Shown here in pieces: positions 1-6,393 of a DNA stretch of 8,745 nucleotides (position 1 is its first letter; every line of letters starts with the position of its first letter). A program made the translations under genes and the position numbers. Source of the stretch: Spirochaetales bacterium (GTDB lineage: Bacteria > Spirochaetota > Spirochaetia > DSM-27196 > SLST01); NCBI GenBank assembly GCA_007130265.1, contig SLST01000534.1, positions 1-8,745 of the forward strand, in the 5' to 3' direction. The notes under the pieces were generated by a model that was not told the DNA's origin, did no database searches, and saw only the letters and a program-made list of their open reading frames with translations.

Positions 1-1
1 G

Positions 2-121
2 ACCGCGGCGTTCGTGTTCTTCAAGTGGTACCTCGGCTACCCGAAGGTGAGGGTCTACGAGGGATCGTTCACCGAGTGGGTCCACCGCAATCAGCCGACG
101 GTCCGCGGGGCAAACCCCTAG
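2..121 (+). CDS. Sulfurtransferase (rhodanese family), C-terminal end only
   Basis: Only the last 39 codons and the TAG stop lie in the window; the gene begins to the left. The tail contains LGYPKVRVYEGSFTEWV, the typical end of a two-domain rhodanese or 3-mercaptopyruvate sulfurtransferase, where a phrase of the type 'GYPxVRVYDGSWxEW' follows the catalytic-cysteine loop. Such enzymes move sulfane sulfur from thiosulfate or mercaptopyruvate to a thiol acceptor, usually in the cytoplasm or periplasm. The catalytic cysteine lies outside the window, so activity and the choice between thiosulfate and mercaptopyruvate cannot be judged. A strong stem-loop starts 13 bases after the stop, so the gene probably ends its own transcript. 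Family assignment is good; subfamily is unknown. Confidence 0.8.
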   Translation, partial: TAAFVFFKWYLGYPKVRVYEGSFTEWVHRNQPTVRGANP

Positions 122-134
122 CGTGATCCGAGCT

Positions 135-162
135 CGAGCGCGGGCGATGGTGCCCGCGCTCG
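135..162 (+). terminator. Stem-loop after the sulfurtransferase gene
   Basis: A perfect 11-bp inverted repeat (CGAGCGCGGGC at 135-145, GCCCGCGCTCG at 152-162) encloses a 6-base loop, GATGGT. It is very GC-rich and lies just after the sulfurtransferase stop, as expected for a transcription terminator. There is no T-run on either side, so it is not a textbook intrinsic terminator; it may need Rho or act as a 3' mRNA stabiliser. It could work for either strand. Confidence 0.6.
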
Positions 163-688
163 GAGTGGATTACGTGCGTGTCGAGGTCGCCCGGCCGAAC
201 GAGTCTGATGAGCGTTCGCAGAGCCCGCAAGGAGGAGGCGCAGCTCTATGCGCAGCACGGATGGGAAGAGTCTCGAACAACGGTTCAATGGCGGCGAAAA
301 GGCGCCCGGCGGATACCGGGAGGTCGACTTCGTCGTCACCGACGCCCGTTCTCGAAGTACCGCATCCATTCAGGAGCATTCGGTCCCCGCACATCGTTGT
401 CCGGCAGCGTGCTCTCCCGCGTGTACTTGCCGGTGAGCAGGCCCATCGCAAGCGGCCGTTGGGTAGTGTCCTACAGAGTGGTGTAATCCCGAGCGGAGGT
501 TGAGGCAAGCCAGCGCCGTCTCCGGGACAGTAGGGTCGGTTCAACCACCGGTGTCTTGGCACACCTGCGCGATCCCGCGTCGGCGGCAGGAAGGTCTGCC
601 GGTAACCCGGTGCTCTGCGAATCTGAACAGCGCCCCCGACACGGACCGAGCACCGTTGAGGACGATCGTGGTACACTGAATACGCGCC
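163..688. other. Gene-poor stretch between sulfurtransferase and broken kinase
   Basis: About 520 bases with no intact gene. Open frames exist on both strands, but they are short or carry the arginine, serine and proline-rich composition expected of noncoding frames in GC-rich DNA. The only recognisable coding sequence is the aldo/keto reductase relic at 336-470 on the minus strand. Faint further pieces of the same gene may lie to about 620, for example FAEHR near 600-625 and an ETALAC phrase near 510-530, but in other frames. Just before the kinase, TGGTACACT at 669-677 resembles an extended -10 box, but no -35 box is seen at proper spacing. Confidence 0.6.
336..470 (-). pseudogene. Relic of an aldo/keto reductase (fragment)
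   Basis: Read on the minus strand from 470 down to a TGA at 336-338, the frame gives PLAMGLLTGKYTRESTLPDN followed by DVRG, then PEWMRYFENGR. This matches the segment in NADP-dependent aldo/keto reductases that reads roughly 'NRGPLAMGLLTGKYxxxTxxPxDDVRG...EWxxYFxDGRP', in the C-terminal half of the TIM barrel. The frame has a stop just upstream (471-473) and another right after ENGRR, and nothing downstream of the TGA resembles the family's usual C-terminal third. The piece is therefore about 44 codons of a gene that was about 320-340 codons. Intact enzymes reduce sugar aldehydes or ketones, or oxidise sugars, with NADP(H). The motif match is strong for such a short piece; the limits of the relic are uncertain. 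Confidence 0.6.
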
Positions 689-1777
689 ATGAGCCACGAC
701 CCGCCGGTACCAGAATCGCACTGCCATGCCGTCGCGTTGACGCGCGCTCGACGCCCGCCGACTCTCGCCTTCCGGTGCATCTTCGCCCTTCGGTCCTTCG
801 GTGATCCTTCCATTGGTGTTCGTCTGGCTGGTCTTCGAACGACGACTCGCTACGGCGATCGAGCGCAAGGTAAGCCGGCAGAGCGTCGGGGTGGTTTCTC
901 GGGCTGCGGTGTTGATCGACAGCGAACTGCGTACCCTGACGACACGCGCGGCGGCGCTGGTCAACGATACGGCATTCCTGGAAGCGGCGTCTCGGTACGC
1001 GACGGGGGATATCATCGTGCAGACGCGGCTGTCGGTGCGGGAACTCGACGACATCGTGTCTCGCTTCTTCCTCGATTCGGAGGCTCTTGGTTCGGTCTTC
1101 GTGATTCCGACCGACGCCAGGCATCTCTACGCGCATCAGAACACCTCGATCGGGGCGTACCTCGAAGAGACTCCTCGAGACCGGTATGCTCCCGCGCTTG
1201 CCCGACGTCTGAGCTCGGCGCAATCGTTACTACCACCCCGCTCGCCCGCGGCCGATGGGGACTGGTGTTTTCCCAGGATGGAGACTCGCTCCTGCGGCTC
1301 GTTCGACGCGAGCGGCTTCCTCGCTCCGTATCCGTCGCGGTCGTCACTATGGGGTTCATCGCGTACAGTTTCACCTTCTTCCGCCGCACTGTCTCACCGC
1401 TCCACGCGCTTGCCGCGTCATTCATCAGGATGGTCGGTCGAGTACCGGTGCTCACGCCGGAGAGGGTGCTCACCAAAATGGCGCGAGCCGACGCAGAGGT
1501 CGAGGCACTCCGATACCAGATCAACCCTCATCTCGTCTCGAACTCGCTGAACTTGATTTGCCCCATGGCTCACGGCAGCGGTGCGACGAGTACCGCCCGG
1601 ATGACCGGCTCGCTCATACGGATCGTAAGCGACAGCCTCCGGGCCGGTGAACGAGAGGTGACGCTGCAGCGCGAGCGCGAGAACTTCGAGCGTTGCGGAT
1701 TCCTCGTGGAGAACGCCCCGGGGGTAGGCACAGCCGCTACGCTTCATCTGCCTCCTCTGCGTGGAGCAGGCTCATGA
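689..1777 (+). pseudogene. Broken YesM-type sensor histidine kinase
   Basis: An intact relative would be a membrane kinase of about 550-600 residues: membrane segment, extracytoplasmic sensor domain, second membrane segment, HAMP, His_kinase (PF06580) and HATPase. Here the parts lie in two frames. An N-terminal piece, GTG at 801 to about 1215, gives ILPLVFVWLVF (first membrane segment) and sensor-domain sequence. From about 1215 the frame shifts by one, giving a sensor-domain end (RGRWGLVFSQDGD), a membrane segment at about 1324-1383, a shortened HAMP-like part (RRTVSPLHALAASFIRMVGR), and the phospho-acceptor region EALRYQINPHLVSNSLNLI with His codon 1529-1531. After REVTLQREREN the sequence jumps to VENAPGVGTAATLHLP, so the N box and the DxGxG box of the ATPase domain are gone. 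Possible leader sequence in the second frame (LAFRCIFALRSFG, 765-800) suggests another frameshift near 800. It cannot make a working kinase. The ATGA overlap with the next gene shows the old operon. Confidence 0.8.
1763..1766 (+). promoter_or_regulatory. Ribosome binding site setting the YesN-type regulator start
   Basis: GGAG lies 7 bases before the ATG at 1774 and supports that start over the upstream in-frame ATG at 1693, which has no such site and would add 27 residues not belonging to a receiver domain. Confidence 0.6.
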
Positions 1778-2976
1778 GCAGCGTACTCGTCGTAGACGAC
1801 GAACCGCTCATTCGCGTCTCGATCGCCTCCATGGTCAGAGCCAACGCGCCGGGGATCGCGCATGTTTACACGGCGGCCAACGGCAGAGAGGCCCTCGAGA
1901 TCCTCGCCTGCGAATCGGACGTGAAGCTAGTGCTGCTCGATCTCGCGATGCCCGTGATGGACGGCCTCGAGTTCCTTGCACGCATCGGTGTCCGCGGGCA
2001 GGATCTGCAGGTCGTGGTGCTCAGCTCGCACGACGACTACTCGGGCGTCCGTGAAGCGTTCCGGCTCGGTGCAGACGACTACCTGCTGAAGAGCAGCCTC
2101 GCGCCTTCGATGCTGGCGCCTCTGCTCGAACGCGCCGCCGCGACCGGGCCTCTCCAGTCGGCTCACGAACGACCGCAACTCCAGAAGCACAATCTGCGAG
2201 CCCTGCAGCGAGGCCTGCTTCGCGAACTCCTCACCGGTCAGGACGTGCCGGACCCCGAGGAACGACTCGCCGGGCTCTCAGTTGAGCTGAAACCGCCGAT
2301 CGTCCTCCTGGGGATCTGGGTTCGCGACCTTCTTCTCGTTCGAATGCGCTATGATGCTGCCGGGCTCGATCGTTTCCACTCGATGCTGCCGGAATACGTA
2401 GCAGAGATCGTTGAACGACAGGCCTTCGGCTTCGTGTGCCCGATCGACCATGGCCATGTGGTTGCCGTGCTTCATTCCCGCGAGCACCTCATGGATGACC
2501 CCGGTCGTCTCCATAGACTCGGCAAGAGAATCGTCGAAACGCTGCAGCACCACCTGAACGTGGAGGTATCTCAGAGCCGAGGTGCAGCCGTTGCGGACGT
2601 GGATGAGCTCGGCCGAGCATACGCGAGGATCACCGGTTCGCGTCCCATGGCCACTCGCACGGTGTCGCGCGCGAAGGGCCATATCCATCAGCACTACGCT
2701 GATCCGGATCTCAGTCTTGAGCAGATGGCCGCCGTGGCCGGCGTATCGCGGACTCATCTGTCTGCGCAGTTTCGCAAGGAGACCGGTGTCTCGATCACCG
2801 AGTATCTGACGATGGTGCGCGTCGAGGCGGCGAAACAGCTGCTCGCCGGCACCGATCTCAGAGTCTATGAGGTCGCGGAGCGGGTCGGTTTCGCATCCTC
2901 TGAACACTTCAGCAGGGTCTTCAAAAGGTCAACTGGAATACCGCCGGGCAGTTTCGCGGCCACGTCCGTCTACTGA
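1774..2976 (+). CDS. YesN-type response regulator: receiver plus AraC-type DNA-binding domain
   Basis: A 400-residue cytoplasmic transcription factor. The receiver domain fills residues 1-120: acidic pair D8/D9 in LVVDDEP, phospho-acceptor D56 in LLDLAMPVMDG, switch serine S84 in VVVLSSHDDY and K106 in YLLKSS. Residues about 150-295 are the variable YesN middle region. The C-terminal 100 residues form an AraC/XylS double helix-turn-helix: first about 314-340 (LEQMAAVAGVSRTHLSAQF), second about 364-395 (VYEVAERVGFASSEHFSRVF). I start it at ATG 1774, which overlaps the kinase stop (ATGA) and begins directly with the receiver fold. In this family phosphorylation by the neighbouring YesM kinase leads to activation of an adjacent sugar ABC importer, which is exactly what follows 87 bases downstream. 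The oddity is that its kinase is a pseudogene while every key residue of the regulator is kept. Another kinase, acetyl phosphate or phosphorylation-independent activity may drive it (inference). Confidence 0.9.
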   Translation: MSSVLVVDDEPLIRVSIASMVRANAPGIAHVYTAANGREALEILACESDVKLVLLDLAMPVMDGLEFLARIGVRGQDLQVVVLSSHDDYSGVREAFRLGADDYLLKSSLAPSMLAPLLERAAATGPLQSAHERPQLQKHNLRALQRGLLRELLTGQDVPDPEERLAGLSVELKPPIVLLGIWVRDLLLVRMRYDAAGLDRFHSMLPEYVAEIVERQAFGFVCPIDHGHVVAVLHSREHLMDDPGRLHRLGKRIVETLQHHLNVEVSQSRGAAVADVDELGRAYARITGSRPMATRTVSRAKGHIHQHYADPDLSLEQMAAVAGVSRTHLSAQFRKETGVSITEYLTMVRVEAAKQLLAGTDLRVYEVAERVGFASSEHFSRVFKRSTGIPPGSFAATSVY

Positions 2977-2991
2977 TCGAACGATCGATCA
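2974..2991. repeat. Inverted repeat between regulator and transporter operon
   Basis: TGATCGA (2974-2980) and TCGATCA (2985-2991) are perfect 7-bp arms around a 4-base spacer, ACGA. The left arm includes the regulator's TGA stop. It lies about 20 bases upstream of a possible -35 box of the transporter operon, so it could be part of an operator or activator site. It could also be a weak hairpin at the end of the regulator transcript; it is not GC-rich and has no T-run. Confidence 0.35.
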
Positions 2992-3011
2992 CGAAATCAC
3001 AATCCGGATCA

Positions 3012-3039
3012 TTGTACGCGTTCAGAATACCCGTAGATT
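3012..3039 (+). promoter_or_regulatory. Possible sigma-70-type promoter of the ABC transporter operon
   Basis: TTGTAC (3012-3017) and TAGATT (3034-3039) are separated by 16 bases and lie about 25 bases before the solute-binding protein start. Each box departs from consensus in two positions (TTGACA, TATAAT), as expected for a promoter that needs an activator. The 87-base gap after the regulator gives room for a separate promoter under YesN-type control. This is judged by eye only. Confidence 0.35.
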
Positions 3040-3053
3040 GGAGGGGAAAGAGT

Positions 3054-3059
3054 AGGAGG
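3054..3059 (+). promoter_or_regulatory. Strong ribosome binding site of the solute-binding protein gene
   Basis: A full AGGAGG lies 4 bases before ATG 3064, with another purine-rich GGAGGGG at 3040-3046. It is the strongest site in the window, fitting the high expression usual for periplasmic binding proteins. Confidence 0.6.
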
Positions 3060-3063
3060 GCAC

Positions 3064-4365
3064 ATGAGAAGCCTGCGAATTGCATTGCTCAGTTCTCTGA
3101 TGGTGGCGGTCGCCGCCGTCGGCGCATTTGGTGGCGGGTCAGGAGAGCGTGAAGGAGATGAGCAAACGGTCGTCCTGAACGCGAGCGACAATCTACCGGA
3201 TCGAACCAAGGGTTGGGGCGCGGTAGTGGAAGAGATCAACGCCGAGTTCCGGAAGGCACACCCGGAGGTTCGGTTCGAGACAGAGAGTCTCCCGGACCAG
3301 CCGTACCAGGAGAAGATCAAGGTCTACGCGACCGCCGGCGAGCTTCCGGACATCATGAAGTACTGGTCGTTCTCGACGTTACTGCATCCGCTGGTAGATG
3401 CCGGGCACGTGGAACCGCTGAACATGGAAGACTTCCAGCAGTACAACTGGCTGCCGGGAGCACTCGAGAGCAATGTCTATAAGGGTGAACTCTACGGGAT
3501 CCCGGTTTCGGCCGATCTGTGGGTCATCTACTACAACCAGCGCCTCTTCGAGGAAGTCGGAGTCGACGTGCCGACCACGATTTCCGAGCTCGAATCGGTG
3601 TCGGCGACGCTGAAGGACGCCGGTTACATCCCGCTGGTAACCGACGGTCAGGATCGATGGCCGCTCAGCATCACCTATGACGCTATCGTGCAGCGCATTT
3701 CGGGAGATTTCACGCTGGTTCAGCGCGCGATTGATCGTGAGATGAAGTTCACCGATCCGGTGTTCGTGGAAGCTGCTGCGGCGTTCCAGAATCTCGTACG
3801 GACCGACGTCTTTCCCGACAACGTCATCACGACCGGGTATGGTCCGGCGCGGAACCTGTTCGGACAGGAGCGCGCAGCGATGTTCCTCATGGGGTCGTGG
3901 GAGTTGGGACTCGCGTCCGACCCTGACCTTCCCGAGAGTTTTCGCGACAACGTGCGCGCCATGAGGTTTCCCGTGATCGAAGCCGGACCGGCCGACATTG
4001 ACGATCTGGTCGCCTGGTACGGCGGAAACTACATCGTCAACGCGAGCAGCGAGCACGTCGATCTTGGCATCGAGTACCTCCACACGTACGCCAGGCTCTA
4101 CCCGAAGCTCGTGTGGGAGTCTCAGGCAGGATTTCCCGCGCAGCGCGTCGAGCCTTCCGAGCGCGACTCTCAGTTGGCCAGGGATCTACTCGAGATTGCG
4201 GCCACTGCCGTCTCCACGAGCGGAACGACGGGACTGGACCTCTCGACCGCCGCGTTCAAGGAGGACCATCAGCGGCTCGTGCAGGATCTCGTCGCCGGAG
4301 TGATCACCCCCGAGCGTTTCGCCGCCGACCTCGATGCAGCAGCTGAACGCGCAGCAAATCGATAG
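3064..4365 (+). CDS. Carbohydrate ABC transporter, extracellular solute-binding protein (family 1)
   Basis: A 433-residue periplasmic binding protein that captures a sugar and hands it to the two permeases encoded next. Residues 1-23 form a signal peptide: basic start (MRSLR), hydrophobic core (LLSSLMVAVAAVGA) and a likely cleavage after AFG before GGSGE. The whole precursor has no cysteine, so it is not a lipoprotein; a soluble periplasmic form implies a diderm envelope. The mature part shows the family 1 (PF01547/PF13416) pattern: EEINAEFRKAHPEVRFE, then ELPDIMKYW, LYGIPVSADLWVIYYNQRLF with the usual YNxxLF phrase, and PTTISELESV. Length is normal. Start ATG 3064 is backed by AGGAGG 4 bases upstream. 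It is first in a three-gene operon and is followed by a strong hairpin that would let it be made in excess. The substrate cannot be read from sequence alone; a mono- or oligosaccharide or sugar derivative is likely. Confidence 0.9.
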   Translation: MRSLRIALLSSLMVAVAAVGAFGGGSGEREGDEQTVVLNASDNLPDRTKGWGAVVEEINAEFRKAHPEVRFETESLPDQPYQEKIKVYATAGELPDIMKYWSFSTLLHPLVDAGHVEPLNMEDFQQYNWLPGALESNVYKGELYGIPVSADLWVIYYNQRLFEEVGVDVPTTISELESVSATLKDAGYIPLVTDGQDRWPLSITYDAIVQRISGDFTLVQRAIDREMKFTDPVFVEAAAAFQNLVRTDVFPDNVITTGYGPARNLFGQERAAMFLMGSWELGLASDPDLPESFRDNVRAMRFPVIEAGPADIDDLVAWYGGNYIVNASSEHVDLGIEYLHTYARLYPKLVWESQAGFPAQRVEPSERDSQLARDLLEIAATAVSTSGTTGLDLSTAAFKEDHQRLVQDLVAGVITPERFAADLDAAAERAANR

Positions 4366-4380
4366 GGAGCAGAGACAGAT

Positions 4381-4425
4381 GGAATCTGGCGTCCGGCACC
4401 CCAGACGGTGGCGGACGCCTGTTCC
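4381..4425 (+). terminator. Intercistronic stem-loop between binding protein and permease
   Basis: Arms 4388-4400 and 4407-4419 pair over 13 positions with a single G-G mismatch (4396/4411) around the 6-base loop CCAGAC. GGAA (4381-4384) can further pair with TTCC (4422-4425) across a small internal loop. There is no T-run. It sits in the 72-base gap between the binding protein stop and the first permease, ending just before the permease ribosome binding site. In sugar ABC operons such structures stabilise the binding protein mRNA and reduce read-through to the permeases, giving more binding protein than channel. That role is inferred by analogy with malE-malF. Confidence 0.65.
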
Positions 4426-4428
4426 TAC

Positions 4429-4433
4429 GGAGG
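4429..4433 (+). promoter_or_regulatory. Ribosome binding site setting the first permease start
   Basis: GGAGG lies 4 bases before ATG 4438. The longer frame from GTG 4408 would start inside the right arm of the hairpin and has no ribosome binding site, so ATG 4438 is preferred. Confidence 0.65.
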
Positions 4434-4437
4434 CAGC

Positions 4438-5316
4438 ATGAACCCCTTGTCAAACAGACGGACGATCTTCGTCCTGGTCGCTCCGGGGCTGGTGATCCTC
4501 GCTTTCGCGGTTCTCGCGCCGATCCTCCTGAGCGCGTACTACAGTCTCGTCCGCTGGGACGGGTTTGGCGACATGCGTTTCGTCGGTCTTCAGAACTATC
4601 GGACGCTCATGCAGGATGAGATCTTCTGGCGTTCGATCGGCAACTTCTTCGTGCTGCTTTTCGTTACGCTGTTCATCCAGAACCCCATCGCCTTCGTCGT
4701 GGCGGCCGTCCTCACGAAGCTCACCTCACGGCAGTCGCACATCTATCGAACGATATTCTTCATCCCCGCAATTCTCACCGTCGTCCTCGTGACCGCCCTC
4801 TGGGTGAATCTGTTGGACTCCGACTTCGGCCTCGTGAACAAGGTATTGACCGCAATCGGGCTGGAGTCGCTGACCACCTCCTGGTTGAGCAATCCGAGCA
4901 CCGCGCTCGGCGCGATCATCTTCATCATCGTCTGGTACGGATTCCCGTGGGCGCTGCTCTTCTACTACTCGGGGCTCGTGACCGTACCCGGACAGCTCGA
5001 AGAGGCTGGAATCGTCGATGGCGCGAATCGGTTCCAGATATACACACGGATCGTGATTCCCTACATAAGGCCTGTCATTCAGTCGGTCGTTATTATCGGG
5101 GTCATCTCCTGTCTGAAGCAGATGGAGGTGGTCTATCTCTCGACCGGCGGAGCGCCCGGCAGCAGGACCCAGCTCGTAGCGAACTACCTCTACCAGGAAG
5201 CGTTCGTCGCGAGTCGCTTCGGGTATGGAAACACGATATCGGTCGTCTTCGTCGTCTTCGGACTCGGCCTGACGCTGTTGATACGTCGCGCATTCCACCA
5301 GACCACGGAGCTGTAG
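4438..5316 (+). CDS. Carbohydrate ABC transporter permease, MalF/UgpA type
   Basis: A 292-residue inner-membrane protein, one half of the sugar channel. About six membrane segments are visible: residues about 9-32 (FVLVAPGLVILAFAVLAPIL), 66-92, 103-126, 157-180, 211-226 and 265-283. The cytoplasmic EAA loop, which docks on the ATPase, is present at about 187-208: EEAGIVDGANRF with G195, then IVIPYIRP with P208. The N-terminal LVAPGLV and the SLVRWDGFG and FVGLQNY phrases are hallmarks of MalF/UgpA-type (BPD_transp_1) permeases that lack the extra MalF periplasmic domain. Length is typical for the family. The start ATG 4438 is chosen by its ribosome binding site. It lies between the binding protein and the second permease, one base from the latter, so the two permeases are surely cotranscribed and pair as a heterodimer. 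Confidence 0.92.
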   Translation: MNPLSNRRTIFVLVAPGLVILAFAVLAPILLSAYYSLVRWDGFGDMRFVGLQNYRTLMQDEIFWRSIGNFFVLLFVTLFIQNPIAFVVAAVLTKLTSRQSHIYRTIFFIPAILTVVLVTALWVNLLDSDFGLVNKVLTAIGLESLTTSWLSNPSTALGAIIFIIVWYGFPWALLFYYSGLVTVPGQLEEAGIVDGANRFQIYTRIVIPYIRPVIQSVVIIGVISCLKQMEVVYLSTGGAPGSRTQLVANYLYQEAFVASRFGYGNTISVVFVVFGLGLTLLIRRAFHQTTEL

Positions 5317-5317
5317 A

Positions 5318-6199
5318 ATGGCTACCCAGGACAACGCAATCCAGGACAACGAAGTCCCCGCAGGCCGCTCCCGACGCGTACCGGCCGCACGGATCCTTCT
5401 CTTCACCGGGCTCACTACCCTCGCATTTCTCCAGATCTTCCCGCTGATCTGGCTCGCGAATTACTCGCTCACCTCGAGCACGAAGCTGTTTGGTCCTGAG
5501 ATCCTGAGTCTTCCCTCTCCCGCACGCTGGGACAACTACGCCCGCGCTTTCGTCGATGGACGTATTCCGCGCTACTTCACCAATAGCGTTATCATCGTCA
5601 CCGCTTCGGTGCTGAGCACCTGCTTCCTGGCATTCACGATTAGCTACGCCTGCGCGCGCATGCAGTGGAAACGACGCAGACTCGTGTTCAACCTCGTGCT
5701 CGTGGGAATGGTGATCCCCATCCACACGACACTGCTTCCAAACTTCCAGTGGTTCAGGTTGTTCGGGCTCATCAACACCTATATCGGAGTCATCATCCCT
5801 TACGTCGCGTTCAACCTCTCGTTCAGCACCCTCATGTTCGTCGGCCTGATGGCATCGATCCCGAAGTCGATGGAGGAATCCGCATACATGGACGGCGCGC
5901 ACATGCCCCGCATTCTCGCGAGTATCATCGCGCCGATGGCGAAATCGGGATTCGTGACCGTTGGCGTCATGACGTTCCTCAATACCTGGAACGAGTTCAT
6001 CATGGCCAACACCTACCTCGTCTCTGAGGCCAAGCGAACGCTGCCGTTCTCCATCATACGCTTTCAGGGACAGTACTCGGCCGACTACGCGGTGCAGTTT
6101 GCGGTGATGATGCTCGTCGCGCTTCCGGCTGTCCTTTTCTTCTTCGTCTTCAGCAAGTATGTTATCGCAGGCGTTACCGCCGGGGCGGTGAAGGAATAG
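5318..6199 (+). CDS. Carbohydrate ABC transporter permease, MalG/UgpE type
   Basis: A 293-residue inner-membrane protein forming the second half of the importer channel. After a hydrophilic 24-residue cytoplasmic start come about six membrane segments: residues about 26-50, 88-112, 122-141, 154-178, 210-230 and 260-285. The MalG-type opening is seen in LQIFPLIWLANYSLTSS, followed by WDNYARAF. The EAA loop at about 186-206 reads EESAYMDGAHMPRIL with G193, then IIAPMAKSG with P206; alanine replaces the usual leucine of 'LP', a mild change. TWNEF at 223-227 is a strongly kept MalG-family phrase. ATG 5318 follows the previous stop with one base between; ACGGAG at 5305-5310 is a likely ribosome binding site. 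No ATPase gene follows, so the complex must use a MsiK/UgpC-like ATPase coded elsewhere (inference). Confidence 0.92.
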   Translation: MATQDNAIQDNEVPAGRSRRVPAARILLFTGLTTLAFLQIFPLIWLANYSLTSSTKLFGPEILSLPSPARWDNYARAFVDGRIPRYFTNSVIIVTASVLSTCFLAFTISYACARMQWKRRRLVFNLVLVGMVIPIHTTLLPNFQWFRLFGLINTYIGVIIPYVAFNLSFSTLMFVGLMASIPKSMEESAYMDGAHMPRILASIIAPMAKSGFVTVGVMTFLNTWNEFIMANTYLVSEAKRTLPFSIIRFQGQYSADYAVQFAVMMLVALPAVLFFFVFSKYVIAGVTAGAVKE

Positions 6200-6393
6200 G
6201 CGAAGAGGCCACTCGACTGCGGATACACGAGGATGCCGGCGTCATGCGCGAAGTGGAAATCGATCGCGATATCGACCTCATCGCCTGCCGTCGAGCGGAT
6301 CTGCGCGAAGCGCCTTTCCCTGGTATCCGAGAGCGCCTGATCTATCCCGCTCTGCGTACGCTTGAGGGCCGCACCGACTACCTGCCAGAATGA
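6200..6393 (-). pseudogene. Relic of a mandelate racemase/enolase-superfamily dehydratase
   Basis: On the minus strand one open frame, entered after an in-frame stop at 6394-6396, gives ALKRTQSGIDQALSDTRE, then RRFAQIRSTAGDEVDIAIDF and a histidine. The two halves resemble separate conserved stretches of galactonate-dehydratase-like members of the mandelate racemase family: 'ALSGIDQALWDIKGKALG' near the start of the barrel, and 'RVAAVREAVGxDVDIxxDFHGR' about 60-80 residues later, where D and H face the metal site. The intervening part has been lost in frame. After DFH the sequence no longer fits the family and runs into the permease gene's antisense strand. Such enzymes remove water from sugar acids in oxidative sugar pathways. 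No start, no C-terminal half: a dead fragment. The plus-strand frame here is also open but matches nothing I know. Confidence 0.5.
6362..6391 (+). promoter_or_regulatory. Possible promoter of the hydrolase gene
   Basis: TTGAGG (6362-6367) and CAGAAT (6386-6391) are 18 bases apart. If used, transcription would begin near 6398, after ATG 6390 and just before ATG 6408, and so favour the shorter form of the hydrolase with a nearly leaderless mRNA. The boxes are poor matches and were judged by eye. Confidence 0.2.

Noticed and set aside
123..503. Plus-strand frames in the gene-poor region, including one with the phrase GGEKAPGGYREVDFVVTD
   Set aside because: The phrase looks protein-like but I cannot match it to a family, codon positions show no clear pattern, and it overlaps the antisense reductase relic and a terminator-like hairpin.
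669..677. Extended -10-like TGGTACACT before the kinase
   Set aside because: No -35 box at proper spacing and almost no leader before the ATG at 689; the gene is also dead.
170..1054. A 294-codon open frame on the minus strand
   Set aside because: It crosses the broken kinase and the gene-poor region, is dominated by Arg, Ser, Pro and Thr, and shows no family motif. The real minus-strand signal (aldo/keto reductase) is in a different frame.
471..1223. Minus-strand frame of 250 codons opposite the kinase
   Set aside because: It is the antisense shadow of kinase fragments in GC-rich DNA; composition is unlike the real genes and there is no motif.
3379..4083. Long minus-strand frame opposite the solute-binding protein
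   Set aside because: Shadow frame; the plus strand codes a complete, recognisable family 1 binding protein.
4726..5902. Long minus-strand frames opposite both permeases
   Set aside because: Rich in Asp, Glu, Arg and His, as expected from the antisense of hydrophobic membrane codons; no motif.
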